From Gorsachius magnificus (Eukaryota; Chordata; Aves; Pelecaniformes; Ardeidae), in NCBI GenBank assembly GCA_034008185.1, contig CM067085.1, positions 54,556,602 through 54,620,601 on the forward strand: a stretch of 64,000 nt of DNA, given 5' to 3'. Both the position numbers and the translations under genes were made by a program. Of the stretch, positions 33,737 through 46,081 are shown in pieces (the first letter of the stretch is position 1; each line of letters starts with the position of its first letter). The notes beneath the pieces are model-generated. The model had not been told where the DNA came from, did not search any database, and saw only the letters and a list, made by a program, of their open reading frames with translations.

Positions 33737-34385
33737 TTAGGTTTTAAATGGTTTCATAGATCCTTTAGACAGCTGGTTTTTGGGTTTTTTTTTTTTTTAA
33801 TACTTGCTTTTTTCCTTGTCCCTCAAGCCTTGTCCTTTAGAGGCTCCTTACCTGTGAAAGGAGACATGGGTGCTGTTAAGATGTAAAAAAAAAAAAAAAA
33901 ATAGGCTTCTCCTTTCTCTCTGTAAAATTATAGAGTTTAACATCATTTAACATCACAACATTGAAGGCGATGAAATTAAACCTCAATTTAGCTATTTTCT
34001 GTAGCCACAAAAGCACTCATGCTATCAAACCCACCAGTATCCTCAAAGGGCACTACTTGCTCAGCGTGTTCTCGTCATGGCACTTTGCTCGAGTCCGCCA
34101 GATTGTGATGCATCCTCAAGGTTATCGCTGTAAGCCTTACAAAACTCCATCCTAAATTTTCCACGGGTATGCCAATATTGATTCTTCTGATGCATTCCTA
34201 GTCCTCACATCACAAAGCACTTTCACATCCCTCCCCCTTCAGCTCAGATGCAACAATGCCACTGAGCACTCATTTCTCAAAGCTGACTTGGTGATCTGAA
34301 GATACGAGGCCATCTTAGTTCAGCTGTTTATACAAGATAAAGAACATGGACATACCTTTCCTGTAGGCTTTCCTGAAGTCCACGC

Positions 34386-34597
34386 TTACTTTCCCCTTTC
34401 AATACATCTTGGATATGTCAGCTGTCCTCTCTTACACTGCACTTGAAATAAAGTTGTACCAGATTCTGCTCCAAAATGGTTCTGTTTACAGTAAAATCCA
34501 ACATAATCCCCATGGTAAAAGTGAATTTGATTCTCATAGAACCTTTGCAGCAGCACATTATTTTTCTCCATTTCATTTTTTGACAAAGTACATGGCT
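34386..34597 (-). CDS. F13B: F13B sushi 10 and stop
   Basis: [13 protein letters not shown] start, YGHGDYVGF-like middle (HGDYVGFYC), GQLTYPRC end; stop TAA 34386-34388. The stop overlaps a strong GTAAGC donor, so splicing to a further short C-terminal exon is possible. Confidence 0.92.
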
Positions 34598-37500
34598 CTA
34601 GAGAAGAGAGGCATAATCAGTGTTAATAAATCAATTATTTTTGAAATACCATTGTTTTGACTAGTCTATGCAAAAACTGGAGATTATTTCCCTTTCTCTT
34701 AATACATTATACATGAAATCACTGTATTTTTGGATACTGCAGGCATGTTATATTTAAGAAAAAAAAAAGCGCCAGACAAGCTTACATTTGCTTCTATTAA
34801 AACTTTTATCTCTAACTGAAAAAACTGAAATTGAGATCTTAGAGTTCAAGCTGACAATACTCAGCTTATAAATACTAAGTATCTGAATTTAGAGAGTTAG
34901 GGTTATTCAGCCTGGAGAAGAAGAGAAGGCTCCGGGGAGACTTTATTGCGGCCCTTCAGTACTTAAAAGGGACTTATAAGAAAGATGGGGACAGGCTTTT
35001 TAGTAGGGCCTGTAGTGATAGGACAAGGGGCAATGGTTTTATACTAAAAGAGGGCAGATTCAGACTAGATACAAGGAAGACATTGTTTACAATGAGGGTG
35101 GTGAAACACTGGAACAGTGTACCACCCAAAGAGGTGGTAGATGCCCCATCCCTGTAAACATTCAAGGTCAGGTTGGACGGGGCTCTGAGCAACCTGATTG
35201 AGTTGAAGATGTCCCTTCCCACTGCAGGGGTGTTGGGCTAGATGACCTTTAAAGGTCATTTCCAAACTATTCTATGAATTACAGAGAGAAATAAGTGCTT
35301 ATTTGTCTTATCACACCTACCTATACAAACTGGTGGTGAAGTCCACTGTCCTTCAGAACAGTAGATTCTCCCAGATCCTTGCAAAAAATGATAGTCAGAG
35401 CAACTATACTGAACTGAAGAACCACTGTCATACTGGGCCAGGGCTGGGTGGGTAAGAGCTCCATTCGCAATAGAAGGTGGAGCGTCACATTTTTCTGTAC
35501 GAGCTGGAATAACATTAAAAACATTTGAGAAACATTCGGCTTAAGAAACTAACAAATCAGCAGCTTTAAATGCCTGTCAACACTAGATATCTATCAACTC
35601 TCAGTGTGTTCTCTTACTATTTCATTATGTCTCAGATCAGAATAGAATCTCCTGCTTAATTCTAACCATAAGAAATCCCTTGTGTGCATTAATTGTTTAC
35701 AGCTGTCTTTCTACAGAGCTTTGAATTCCCTGGGCTTGGAGAAGAGCTCCTCCCTCCTTTCTACAGCCTTCCTCAAAGGAAGGTGCATTGTCTTCCATGC
35801 TTGGATGTATTTAACAATATAGCTGTCTTGCGCAAGGATATCTGTGTATATCTGTCTGGTTGAACCCTACACATCTATTATTTACAACAGATTCAAGACC
35901 TGCGTTGCCAAAGCAAGTTTCTTCTAAATAGGTCTGAGATTGATTAATTAAAAAGGCTATAAAAAAAGTATTGGTTTACCTTGCATAATGCATTTTGGAT
36001 ATTTCAGTCTGCCACGGTTACACTGTGTCCTCCCAGGAGATGGGAGGGTAGTCTGGAGAAAACTGTATCCCCGTTTACATTCAAACTCTATGAGATCACC
36101 ATGTAGGAAAATTAATTCTTCCTGTCTCCATTTCAACTCTATGTTGTTGTTGTTCATATCGGTTACATTAAGAGTGCACGGTTCTAGGAAATAAAAGCAT
36201 AGAGAAATCTAAATCAATAGTTCTAAAACGGTTTCAAGTCTCGCAAGAAAAAGAAATACAGATGCACTAAAAAAAAGCATGCAAACATAAAGAAATGGGC
36301 TGATGTAACAGAAAGAACACGCAAAACCAAGCCCAAACTGGGAACACTAAATCACAGAACACACATGCTTCTGAACAAAATCTGGTTTCTACAAGTATTG
36401 GTAAACATATAGCAGCCTGGGTTTACTGTTCGAGAGGAAAAGAACTTTACTGTAACTTGAAAGGACTTTCTATAATGAAAACAGTCATCCATCAAAATTA
36501 AGACCTTCAAGGACAGCAGTAGTTAACACACAGTAAATTTAAACTGTTAACCGTAGGAAGTGTTTCAACAATTCCCTTTTCTTTGCTTTTTTCTTTGTTT
36601 TGTCACTGTTAAAAGAATTTAGAGATCTCCCAAAAAACCTTTCGGAAGTTTTGTGTTCTTCTTCAGGCTTTTTCAGGTTATTGAAGGTCAATAGTGGTTT
36701 GGTTGCTTTCTGACAGGTTTCTTAAAACTTAGCGCCAGGATCACATCAGGTAGTCTCGCTTTCCAACAGACAGTTAACCTCAATAGCTTTTGAAACTACT
36801 GTTCAGCTTTAATAAAGCCTGACAGAGGGACAGTTACAAAAATAAATTTCTACAACTTCTATGAGAATCACTGCCTGACAGTAACGCTTTGGCGAGGGAA
36901 AGGCAAGGAGAAATCAACTATTACACGTTCTGATGACAGCACCATAACAACAAATTGGTATGGGTATTGTCCTGAAACTAACTACAGCACGTGCTCTTTC
37001 TGGTCTGATTAGGTGAGGGTTGAAAAGAAATCTCAGAAAACATGGAAAGGATGATGGGGTTTTTTTGGATGCTTAGGAGACAAATAACACTCATAGGAAA
37101 TGAGTTTTCATTATTTCACAGGATTTTTTATGTTAGAGAATTCAGATCCAAGAATGCTGATCTGGACCTTTCAGTCCAGACGAGGTACATCTTATTCATT
37201 TAGAAATAAGCAGTTGAAACTGAACTGGTTATTTATTTGCATTATCACAGTAGATTACAAAATTAAAGTGAGTGAATTTAACAAAGGATGCTAGTAAACC
37301 AGAATTATTTCATTACGTGGAGGAAGTAAAGATAAACAAACAACTCTTGTACATCATCAGAAGTAGTATTCCTGCTAGTATTGGTAAGTTCCTAAAGGAG
37401 TTCTATACATTGTTTTAAACAGCATACATAACACAGAAAAAAATAGAAATTCCATGAATGAAATGATAGGTATAAAGACACATAATAAAATCAAAGGCTG

Positions 37501-40500
37501 GAGGTTTAAAAACTGAAGTCCCAGAAGTCATTATACTCCTTGTTCATCGTATCTAAAAGCCATTTTGGCAATGGCTGCAATTTGTTATAAACATCTATTG
37601 AAGGACAGGAAGAAACTCACTGGATAGAGAATACGGGAGAAAGAAATCAGAGAATCCTCCTAGGTAACAGGGATAGCTATGTTCTAGAATAGCTCACTCA
37701 ATAAAAGAGAGGAATCTATTTAATTGGGTGTTGGTAAGAACAGGCCAGAGGACACCTAGCAGGAGTGGCCTAGGTGTATTTGATCTTGGTTCACCCTCCT
37801 GTTTCTGGAATCTTTATTAACTCAAATGAAAGAGAAAAGGTGGTCATGAAAGGATTATCTGGAGGTCCTTTCCAGTTTTACCTTTCTATATCACGTATGA
37901 CAAAACTTCCTTTTTCTTACAAGACTTACCTAAGCAAGTTGGTTGTTCAGTCCAGTTTCCTTGTTCGCAGTAAACGGTACTAGGTCCATCCAAAAAATGG
38001 TAACGTTGACAGATATAGTCTACCGAGGAACCATTTTTGTAACTTGCCAATAATGGGCCAAGAACAACGCCATTTTTAATCACAGGTGGAGAGGTACACT
38101 CTTGCTGCATTTCTAATATGAGGGAGGGAGATAAGTAAAGAGATCTTTAAAACAGTGTTAACACTGGCGAAAGTATCAGACTACTAATAGACTGAGAAAA
38201 AATGTACATACAAATAAAATGAAAACCGATATAGTTTCTTTTTCTTATTTCTTTTTCAGAAACGCTACACTTGCCTTACTGAATTGCAGACAGGCATTCT
38301 ATTTCCCTCTACACTCCTCATCTATGTCCAGTCTTGACTCTTGATGGTTTACCCTCAGATGACACAGTCTTTTTTAGTTGCTTGAAAAGTTTAGCTCATG
38401 TGTTTTTCAAAATAAACAAAAGAAACCTCACTGGAATTATTAATCAAAGGACCAGCAAAATACTCATGAATTTGCATGTTCAGACAACAGTAACAGAAGG
38501 GGTACAAAATGACTGCAGGTAAATGCTAATGCATGAAACAAGATTACAAATGCAGCACAGGCCTATAGGTATAGTTTATAATCACTAGACACAAGCAACA
38601 ACGGCCTTTCATTCATTCAGACCGCTACACAGGCACCTGTAGCACCTGCAAACATTTTCAAGAGTAAGGAAGGGCACTGTAGCAAAAGAATAGTCATAAA
38701 ATGCCTGTAATAGCATTGGAGAGTATTAAAGTCCCTTTTAAATAGAAAAGCAATGTTCGCCTACTCGTATCTTCATCACGGTCTGTTTTGCTTGCCCTTG
38801 TTGCTGCACCTGCCTCTAGCGATGGTGGTGCCTCAGATTCACGTTTATCAACAGTACCTATAACAGAAACTTAGAATCAGTTTTGTCAGAAATAACTCAT
38901 TTTCAAATACCAAAACAGACAGACGCTGATGCGTAGCAAGATGTAATTAAATCAATATTCCAGGGGAGAACTACACAACACAGATGTCAGTCAAATTCAC
39001 CTAGCTCACGCTTTCTCTTCAATCTGCGAGCAACAGATTGTCTGCAACATTATGAAGCACTTTATCTCTCAAGCATTTTAGCAGAGGACATAACAACAGT
39101 TTTGCAGATATGGAAAATGAGGCTTTCCAGAAAATTAATGCATTGTTTGAAGAATCATTTCTGTTCAGCTGTCAGTCTTCATAAAAGTACGAACCAATAC
39201 AAATCGGGGGTGATGTCCATTTTCCTTTTTCACACTGGATTTCCTCAGATCCTCTTATTTCAAAAGTACTTTGACACTGTATACGAACTTTGTCTCCATT
39301 ATGATACGTTCTTCTGACTGTGATGACATGGGCATGAGGAGGAAGCGGTGGTGGAGGACATTTATTTTTTACATCTGAAAGTAAAAAGCGTATATTGTTT
39401 TCTCACTAATCAAAACCATGTACACAATTAATTTTACCAAAGCCTACTCCTCAAAAGACTTTTTTTTTTTTTTCAGTGTAACTGTTTGCTCCCATTTTCT
39501 TAACAAAAGGTAGAGACCAGAACAAAAAAGTGATTTTACATTCAACAGATACAAAATAGAGGTATTATGTTATTGCAACGCTATAAACAAATTTGTAATT
39601 TCTCCACATAGACTTAGTAAAACATTCTTTAGAGGACTTAGCAAATAGAGATTCCCATTCCTTTCACTGATACAGCTTATATATTAACGCTAATGCTACA
39701 GCAGCAGCAATAACCATAGCCTCTTTCTGATCCTCGAGTTTGTGATTACTGTATCCTCAAAGCTAGATTTAGGCCATGTTTTCATTCTCCTGAGCACCTC
39801 ACCTTCTCTGTGCTCACCCAAGAAAAATTCCTCCGGTGTCATCAGAAAGAATACAGGGCTGGGGTCCTAACACATGCCATTTCATTGAGAGATTCTACTG
39901 CATTTTAAATGCTACTGTATCTTCTAGGAAAGGAAAATTAATTTCATCTTTGTAATCAAATCACATCGCTTTCTACAGGATTAGCTGTAAAGGAGTAACG
40001 AAACACAATTTTACTGAAAACTGTGCTTAATACATCTCCATTTTTTTAAAGGCTAAATATGGTTTTTTTAATCTCAGGCACACCCACCCACCCCCCACCC
40101 CAATTATTAAGCTCGCTTTAGAAAACATACTTCACAAGAACAATTCTTGTACAAATATATTGGAAATTAATAGCATAGGTTTAGTTTAAACCAGTAAAAA
40201 TTATTGATTGTCCCATCAACACCTGGCATGCCTTGTATATAAAGCAGAGAAGTTGTTACCGTGAGGCAGTGCGATCCCCTAAAGCTCAGAAGTAATCCTC
40301 AGAAAGGGGACAACATCCAGATAAGACAGTGACCCACAACTATCAAGGGATGTTGAACAGTATTATAAATTCTCAGCTAGCCTAAATGTTGATTTGTACT
40401 CTCTTCTGCTGTATACTGTCTCTCATCTGGTTCACCAGACTTTTCACTCTTTTCAAAGTTTCTTTTCTGAGAATCTCCATTATCCCCCAATGACTGGGGA

Positions 40501-43500
40501 AGCAATGGTGTGTTTCTGTCCTCGGGACGGCCTTTCTAGTTAATTCCGTTGAAAACACATACGGTTTGGTGAGGCTGTAAAACTGCAAAGTACCCTAATC
40601 CCCAAGTTCAGGAGGATCTTGTTACAAATTCTATTTACAATGCCCGTCAAGAGGCATGCTTCCACTTCACAAGGCATGCCTGATTAAACCTTCATGTAAT
40701 TTGAACATAGTTTAACTTGAGCTTCAGGGGCTGACCTTCCCCATAACTGTTGGTTCCTGCTTCTTCAGGATACAACGTCAGCAAGAGACACAGTCTGCTC
40801 TACTCTTAGAGTCCACTGCAAACTTAACTCCAGTTATCATTGCCTCCCCCCCGCTACCTTGGCTCCATGCCTTTCAGCTAACACTTGATTTTTTATTTAA
40901 GCTGTGAACTGGTACAAAAAGCATATTTTCATTTTGTATTCATAAAGCACTTCATGAAAGAAGGTGCTAGTCTTTCACTAAGAATTTGACGTGGTAAAGC
41001 AATAAAAATAAAATACCTTCACACACTGGAGGGTCCGGATGCCATCCGAAATAATAACATTGACTTAGGTCAAATTCACTGATGGAATAATTTTCCTCAC
41101 AGAAAAAGTGAACAACGTCTCCCTCTTCATAGGTTTTCTTCACAGGATGGAAACCTCCATGTGCTATTGCACTCAAAGAGGAACAAGTCACTTCTAGGAA
41201 GAAAACACACAGCAGTGAAAACCAGTTGAGGAAGGGTCCCCTCTCTCCCCCCAAAAGCTTATAAGACAAGCCTTTTTGTAAGTTTTTGTTCATTTGTAGA
41301 ATAAATCATATTTCAAACAGAATTATTTTCCAGCCCATTACATACTAGTGCAGTTTGGAGTAAGGGACCACCCATGTGTTAGGCACACTGCTTCTTCTGT
41401 AGTGTTTCCTCCTGCAGTACGATAACCCTCATCACAGTTGTACAGCAGCTTTTCATTCAGTCGAAGCTCTCGTTGGGCTGTGAAGTAGCTGCCGTGATGT
41501 AAATCGGGTACTTGACATGACTCTTAAATAAATAACGTGCATAATATTAATTGCTCTTTTCATTTCAAGTTACTAATCTAAAATTTTCCTTAGAAACAAC
41601 TTCAAACGGTTATATCCAAGGCAAAAATCTTTGCAAATAATGTATAATTAAAAATGCAGTAGTTTACACAGGTTTTCTAGTTGTCATTTGGGAAGAAAGT
41701 TTGGACGGCAATGGATTTATTTGAAATAATGCAGTTTCATCTATATTGATTCCTTCCACATTTAGTTTCTGTCTATACAAATTCACTAAACTAGCAGCAT
41801 GAGAAATCTGACAACTTCTTCCCATGAGGTACAGCTGAGAACCGGCTTTAGGAGTACTCGGATGATAACCTGACATAGGCAGTTTGGCCCTACAGGTACC
41901 GCAAGGACAGCAGAATTGTATACATATAAAGCAGGTTATAAAGGAGAAAAATGCAGAATCCTACCAAGTTTTTTAGTACAGCTTGGCTGGAAGGACCATC
42001 CTCCTGGCCGACATTGTACTATATCTTCAGTACCACCGCTTGGAGTGTAGTAGCCTGGATTACATTTGTATTGCAGTTCCTCATGTATTCTGAAGTACAT
42101 TTCTGTACCATAAAAAAAGCCATTTTCCAAAAGAGGCTTGTTACATCTTTCTAAATGAAAGGAGACAGCTGGGTTAGAAAGAAAGAATTACTGGAATAGT
42201 TTTGTTCTCTAACGGAAGAAGGGGGGGTTTAGCTAGTCTGATCTAATCTTGTTTTCTTGACGTATTGAAGAAACTCTACCCCAATCATCAAACACCACAT
42301 CAAACTGATGTTAACAGCATGGAAGATGACAACCACGGAACTTAGAGCTAGGGAGGCTCTAGAGGATATACATCTGGGGGGAAACTATTACCTTTCCCAA
42401 AATAAGGGAGCTGGGCAACTTTCTTGGTGTTCTTATAGAAACATATATGGGTTTTACCCTTAAAATACGTATTACTGTAAAAACAGTCCGTATGGAAACA
42501 TATGCAGTTTGCATACATAAAGGATTGACTTCACCTAGTTGTCCTTACCCATACATTTTATCCCTCTTGCTATGCAGCTTCTGTTCCTGTACGTTCAAGG
42601 AAATCCAGTTAGAAAAATTTCCTGCTAGAAGCAATGATGGGATAAATAAAGCTAACTCACTGTAGCACCGTGGCACTGGAGACCATCCTTTTGCTGTACA
42701 CGTTATTCTTCCACCTTGAGTCCCGGTTTCAGTTGTATAGCCAACCATACAAGAGTAAGAAAGTTTTTTTTCCTTACGCATAGGGAAATAGTAACTTTTG
42801 AAATTATAATAGTACTCGGCCATCTTTCCATTTTCTATGTGTGGCAAATCACAAGGTTTACCTGCAAAAAGATAAATGTGTTTCTCACTAAAAGTCTCAG
42901 CCCAGATACGAACTTTTTTCGCATTAATTTATTATCAGCTGGATTGATTCAGGCTTTCAAACAAGGTGAATGAAATTCTGAATACTTAACAAGCATGAAA
43001 GGGTTAATTAAATTAAGATACATTACAATTATATCAGCTTTTGATCTTTAGGTTCACATGAATACCAGCTGTAGAATGAAACTTCCCAACGTGAACTGGA
43101 CAAAACTGATGCAGGACACATTTATTTGACTCTTTAGCCCAGGAGATGTAAGCATGAGCACCCTTTGCTGCATAAACATACAGATGCCTGCTCTAAAATC
43201 CAGTGGCAACAGTGTCAAGATGAGCTATGCAATAGCTCCTCATTCAGCAAACGTTATCAGAACAATATGACAAACTGCCAGGAGGCAATATAGGAGTTAA
43301 ACTTGCTGAACAAAGGGAATTTAAGAACAGAGTCAGTGGAAAAGAAAGAAGAAATGGAGGTTAAGGAAAGAACAAGCAGAACTGCAATTAAGAAAAAAAC
43401 AAACCAGTAATAGGAGAAAACCTTTAAAAGGAGTTGTGCTGAATATGACTAAGTTATTTAAAAAAAACCCAGCACAACAAAAAGCAATACTTAGGTTTGA

Positions 43501-44664
43501 ATTTCTTACAAAATTATCCTTGGAATCTCAAACATTCTCTCCATGGCATTACAAGGCAATCTAGCCTGAAGAATCAAATTTTAAAAACTGAATCACCACC
43601 TATGAATCTCATTATAACTGGGCAGAATTTTCCCACAAGTTGGCACTGCCGCATTCACCCTACACATTAGAACCAAAATAACAAACCATTGCTCCTTCAC
43701 TCAATGTCACTAGAATTTACTGCACTTACTAGAATTTTCTGCAAATTTAGTACTTTTACTAAATAGAAAGTGCCAAGATAATATCTTTTTTTTTTTTTTT
43801 TTAATAATTCCCTTTCTTACACAGCCGCTGCATCACATCTAAAGCCACCCCAACTTGAGGGTAATTAAGATTTTTAAGTAGTTAAAAGATAGAAATGGTT
43901 GCTACCTACATACCTTTTATTTGACTTTCCAAAGCCTGTCAGTGTAATTTCAAGTGCTTTGCATAAGCACAAAACTCTAGTGAAGACAGAGGTAGTTGCA
44001 ACAAATATGTTGGAATTAAATATATACATTAGCAGATACAAAATGAAATGCAAAAAAGGGACACCTTTTCAATTAATGGAGGCGTACTCTTATACGCAGT
44101 CCACAGGTCTGTGAACTTGCAGTTTAAGAGGTACGCAATCCATATAAACTCAGGAATTTTAAGCAATACTGAAAATAGGGATAGGAAATGCAGAACCACC
44201 CCAAGATTAGCTTCTGCAGGTTCCATTTAACTTCCACTCCTTTGCTTTGCGGTAAGCCAAAACACTTTAATCACTAAGACACTTCAATATAAAAAATGCT
44301 TTCATAGTACAAAATTCAAATTGTGTAAGTGCCTCAAAACCTCTCAAACATATTTCAAAAGAAAACTTTTTCTGCATAAAAGTCTGAACTTTTCAGTATT
44401 ACAGCTTTGAAGTTTAGATTTCAGTTTGTAGCCCCAAGCTACAGCGACAGGTGAATCATAATCATCAGCCATCTCACAACAAAATTGTATTTAAAAAGCA
44501 GCATTTACTCTTGGTAAAGATATGAAAGACTTAAGTTACCTTAGACTGCATGTTCTAGATTCAATGTACACTTATGAACAATGGAATTCAGTGTATTTAC
44601 CTTCTGCAAAGAGTTTTCCTGAATACATCGTAACTAGAAAGAAAAAACAGCTTTTAAATCTCAT
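34386..44664 (-). CDS. F13B: Coagulation factor XIII B chain
   Basis: Secreted plasma carrier of the factor XIII A transglutaminase, built of sushi (CCP) domains. Model on the minus strand: signal exon 44664-44601; sushi exons 42861-42661, 42150-41965, 41522-41346, 41193-41017, 39374-39195; linker exon 38857-38765; sushi exons 38112-37930, 36183-35980, 35503-35321, 34597-34386. Identity rests on module-by-module likeness to mammalian F13B: leader MRFK...[19 protein letters not shown] in sushi 1, the [13 protein letters not shown] end of sushi 4, [10 protein letters not shown] in sushi 5, PCTLN...NNNNIELKW in sushi 8 and [13 protein letters not shown] in sushi 10. It also rests on position just downstream of ASPM in the same orientation, as in mammals. 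Mammalian F13B has ten sushi domains; here sushi 6 is absent and a 31-codon linker exon sits in its place. All internal exons are symmetric, phase 1. Confidence 0.95.
34893..35282 (+). repeat. CR1 LINE, 3' part, in F13B intron
   Basis: TTATTCAGCCTGGAGAAGAAG through GGGCTAGATGACCTTTAAAGG to TTCTATGA, the near-canonical CR1 3' region. Antisense to F13B. Confidence 0.95.
35321..35503 (-). CDS. F13B: F13B sushi 9
   Basis: 183 bp. [16 protein letters not shown] start, GSSVQYSC middle and QWTSPPVC end. CCP19-type module paired with sushi 10. Confidence 0.93.
   Translation of the reverse strand, partial: LVQKNVTLHLLLRMELLPTQPWPSMTVVLQFSIVALTIIFCKDLGESTVLKDSGLHHQFV
35980..36183 (-). CDS. F13B: F13B sushi 8
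   Basis: 204 bp. [18 protein letters not shown] start, [15 protein letters not shown] middle and GRLKYPKC end: a CCP20-type module without the core tryptophan, as in mammalian sushi 8. Confidence 0.94.
37930..38112 (-). CDS. F13B: F13B sushi 7
   Basis: 183 bp. [13 protein letters not shown] start, [13 protein letters not shown] middle, NWTEQPTC end. The ASY-GSSV pattern matches mammalian sushi 7, which fixes the numbering across the missing sushi 6. Confidence 0.93.
38765..38857 (-). CDS. F13B: F13B linker-like exon in place of sushi 6
   Basis: 93 bp (31 codons), AG acceptor and GTAGGC donor, phase 1 on both sides. It encodes a cysteine-free, charged, proline/alanine-containing segment ([19 protein letters not shown] then [12 protein letters not shown]). 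No sushi cysteines are present. The reading frame through it is open and joins sushi 5 to sushi 7. It could be a flexible hinge or a skipped exon. Confidence 0.65.
39195..39374 (-). CDS. F13B: F13B sushi 5
   Basis: 180 bp. [15 protein letters not shown] start, [20 protein letters not shown] end, closely as in mammalian sushi 5. The donor GTTCGT is weak. Confidence 0.93.
41017..41193 (-). CDS. F13B: F13B sushi 4
   Basis: 177 bp. [32 protein letters not shown] and [14 protein letters not shown] parallel mammalian sushi 4 almost residue by residue. Confidence 0.95.
41346..41522 (-). CDS. F13B: F13B sushi 3
   Basis: 177 bp. [18 protein letters not shown] start and GWSLTPNC end. Acceptor ...TTAAG, donor GTATGT, phase 1. 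Confidence 0.92.
41965..42150 (-). CDS. F13B: F13B sushi 2
   Basis: 186 bp. [17 protein letters not shown] start, [27 protein letters not shown] end. Confidence 0.93.
42661..42861 (-). CDS. F13B: F13B sushi 1
   Basis: 201 bp. [19 protein letters not shown] start, [16 protein letters not shown] middle, GWSPVPRC end. In mammals sushi 1 contacts the A subunit. Confidence 0.95.
44601..44664 (-). CDS. F13B: F13B signal peptide exon
   Basis: Starts at ATG 44664 ([20 protein letters not shown]), which aligns with the mammalian start. In-frame ATGs at 44670 and 44682 would add a few residues. The donor GTAAAT leaves phase 1. Confidence 0.9.
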
Positions 44665-44726
44665 CTTCATTACTGTCTCCATTAATAGTTTCCAGCACCT
44701 GTGAAAATTCCCTAAGTATTACTTCT

Positions 44727-44739
44727 GTAAATAATTAAC
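44727..44739 (-). promoter_or_regulatory. HNF1-like site upstream of F13B
   Basis: The minus strand reads GTTAATTATTTAC, 12 of 13 positions of the HNF1 palindrome GTTAATNATTAAC, about 65 bp before the F13B start codon. F13B is a liver gene, which fits. The transcription start is not known from the sequence. Confidence 0.5.
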
Positions 44740-46081
44740 TGGATTTTCAAAAGTATTTTGTAACAAGTTATTTCACTGAAAACACTATTTTCATTTATTT
44801 TAGTTCTCCAAATACCCTAACACCAGACTTACAGAATTCAACTTCCATTTGGCATACTTTACAGCAGTAAAGAGAATAGAATTTACCATTTTACAGTGAA
44901 ATTAGGCAACAAGGTTATGGAACAATTTAAACTAATTAACACTGTTCCCTCAGAACCTCCCGAGTTCCAAGTTTAAAGGGCATTCCCTTATCATATTATT
45001 TACCTTGGCTGAAATAAGAGGAAATAGAGAATTCCCCCCTCCTCCAGCCTACCCCCACATAACCAGTCAGCTGCATTTTATGTATTAGGCAATCTGGAGA
45101 CTGTTACATTAAGAACATAGCCACTACTATTATCTGTCTGTTGGGTTCTGTTGTATACAGCTAGCCCCTTCTGAGTCTTTTTTTAAAGAAAAAGAAAAAA
45201 ATAAAAAAACCCCAGTCTCATTTACGATGCATTATCACCGAACTGACTAAAGGCTACCAGCTGATTTAGCATCACGTTCCACCCTTGGGAGGCATAATCT
45301 TTAAATTTGGGGCTGGGAAGGTATAATCTTACAGTTTTCATTTTCTTGGCCTTGCTCTAAGAAAATGCAATTCCAAGGCACAAGCAAACAGAATTCAAGG
45401 GAGATTGTGATGGACACCATGTATTCAGCCGGATGAGATGCATGCCGTATGTTCTGCTCACTTGATAGGAAGAAAGCACTCGCAAATCACCTCCCTTAAA
45501 ATATCATGTAGGTCAGAATTTCTAAATTCACACTTAGAGTGTTCTGTTGTTCCATCATAATCTTGTAGTGTTTTAAAAAAATAGGAATTAAAAAAAAAAA
45601 AATTTCCTACAGTCACACATAATCCCTTCAAAACCTTACCAGAAGTAAACCCAAGCACCGCAAAACCAGTAGCCACTTTTGAAATCTATAGACTATGCCT
45701 CCCTTCCTACCTATGCCTCTCCAGATCAGACAAGCCAGCATAACTGTCCCACACAAACAACCGTTTTTAATTGCATTCTAGAACATTTAATCAGAGCGAG
45801 GAATACCATTCTATTTGTAAGATTCGAAGTTGTGTAATAATAATACATTACCACGCTAGTGAAATTTCCAGGGCTAATTATTTTATTGTACAATTGGTTT
45901 TGGTAGTAGTACAAAATAGGATTTCAAAAGCTGTATACAACACAAAAAAGTTACAGAAATGTTAATTGCAATTTAACAAACATTTTCAGGGCTTGACACT
46001 TATTTGCTTTCTTTCAAAATCATTTAGCTGTCTCCTAAATACATAGTGTACAAATAGATTCTCATATACATCATTTACATT
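44740..46081 (-). other. ASPM 3' UTR and the short ASPM-F13B spacer
   Basis: The ASPM stop is at 46082-46084. A minus-strand AATAAA at 45882-45887 is the likely poly(A) signal, giving a 3' UTR near 200 bases. The remaining about 1.1 kb to the F13B start has no gene I can see. Confidence 0.7.
45882..45887 (-). terminator. ASPM poly(A) signal
   Basis: AATAAA on the minus strand about 195 bases after the ASPM stop. Confidence 0.6.

Larger units (their letters stand above)
27613..34385. other. Intergenic region between the CFHR-like gene and F13B
   Basis: Contains the CFHR-like promoter side, three CR1 fragments, a pyrimidine-rich tract and the F13B 3' side. A minus-strand AATAAA at 33731-33736 is a candidate F13B poly(A) signal. 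No sushi exon or other gene is recognised. Confidence 0.6.
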
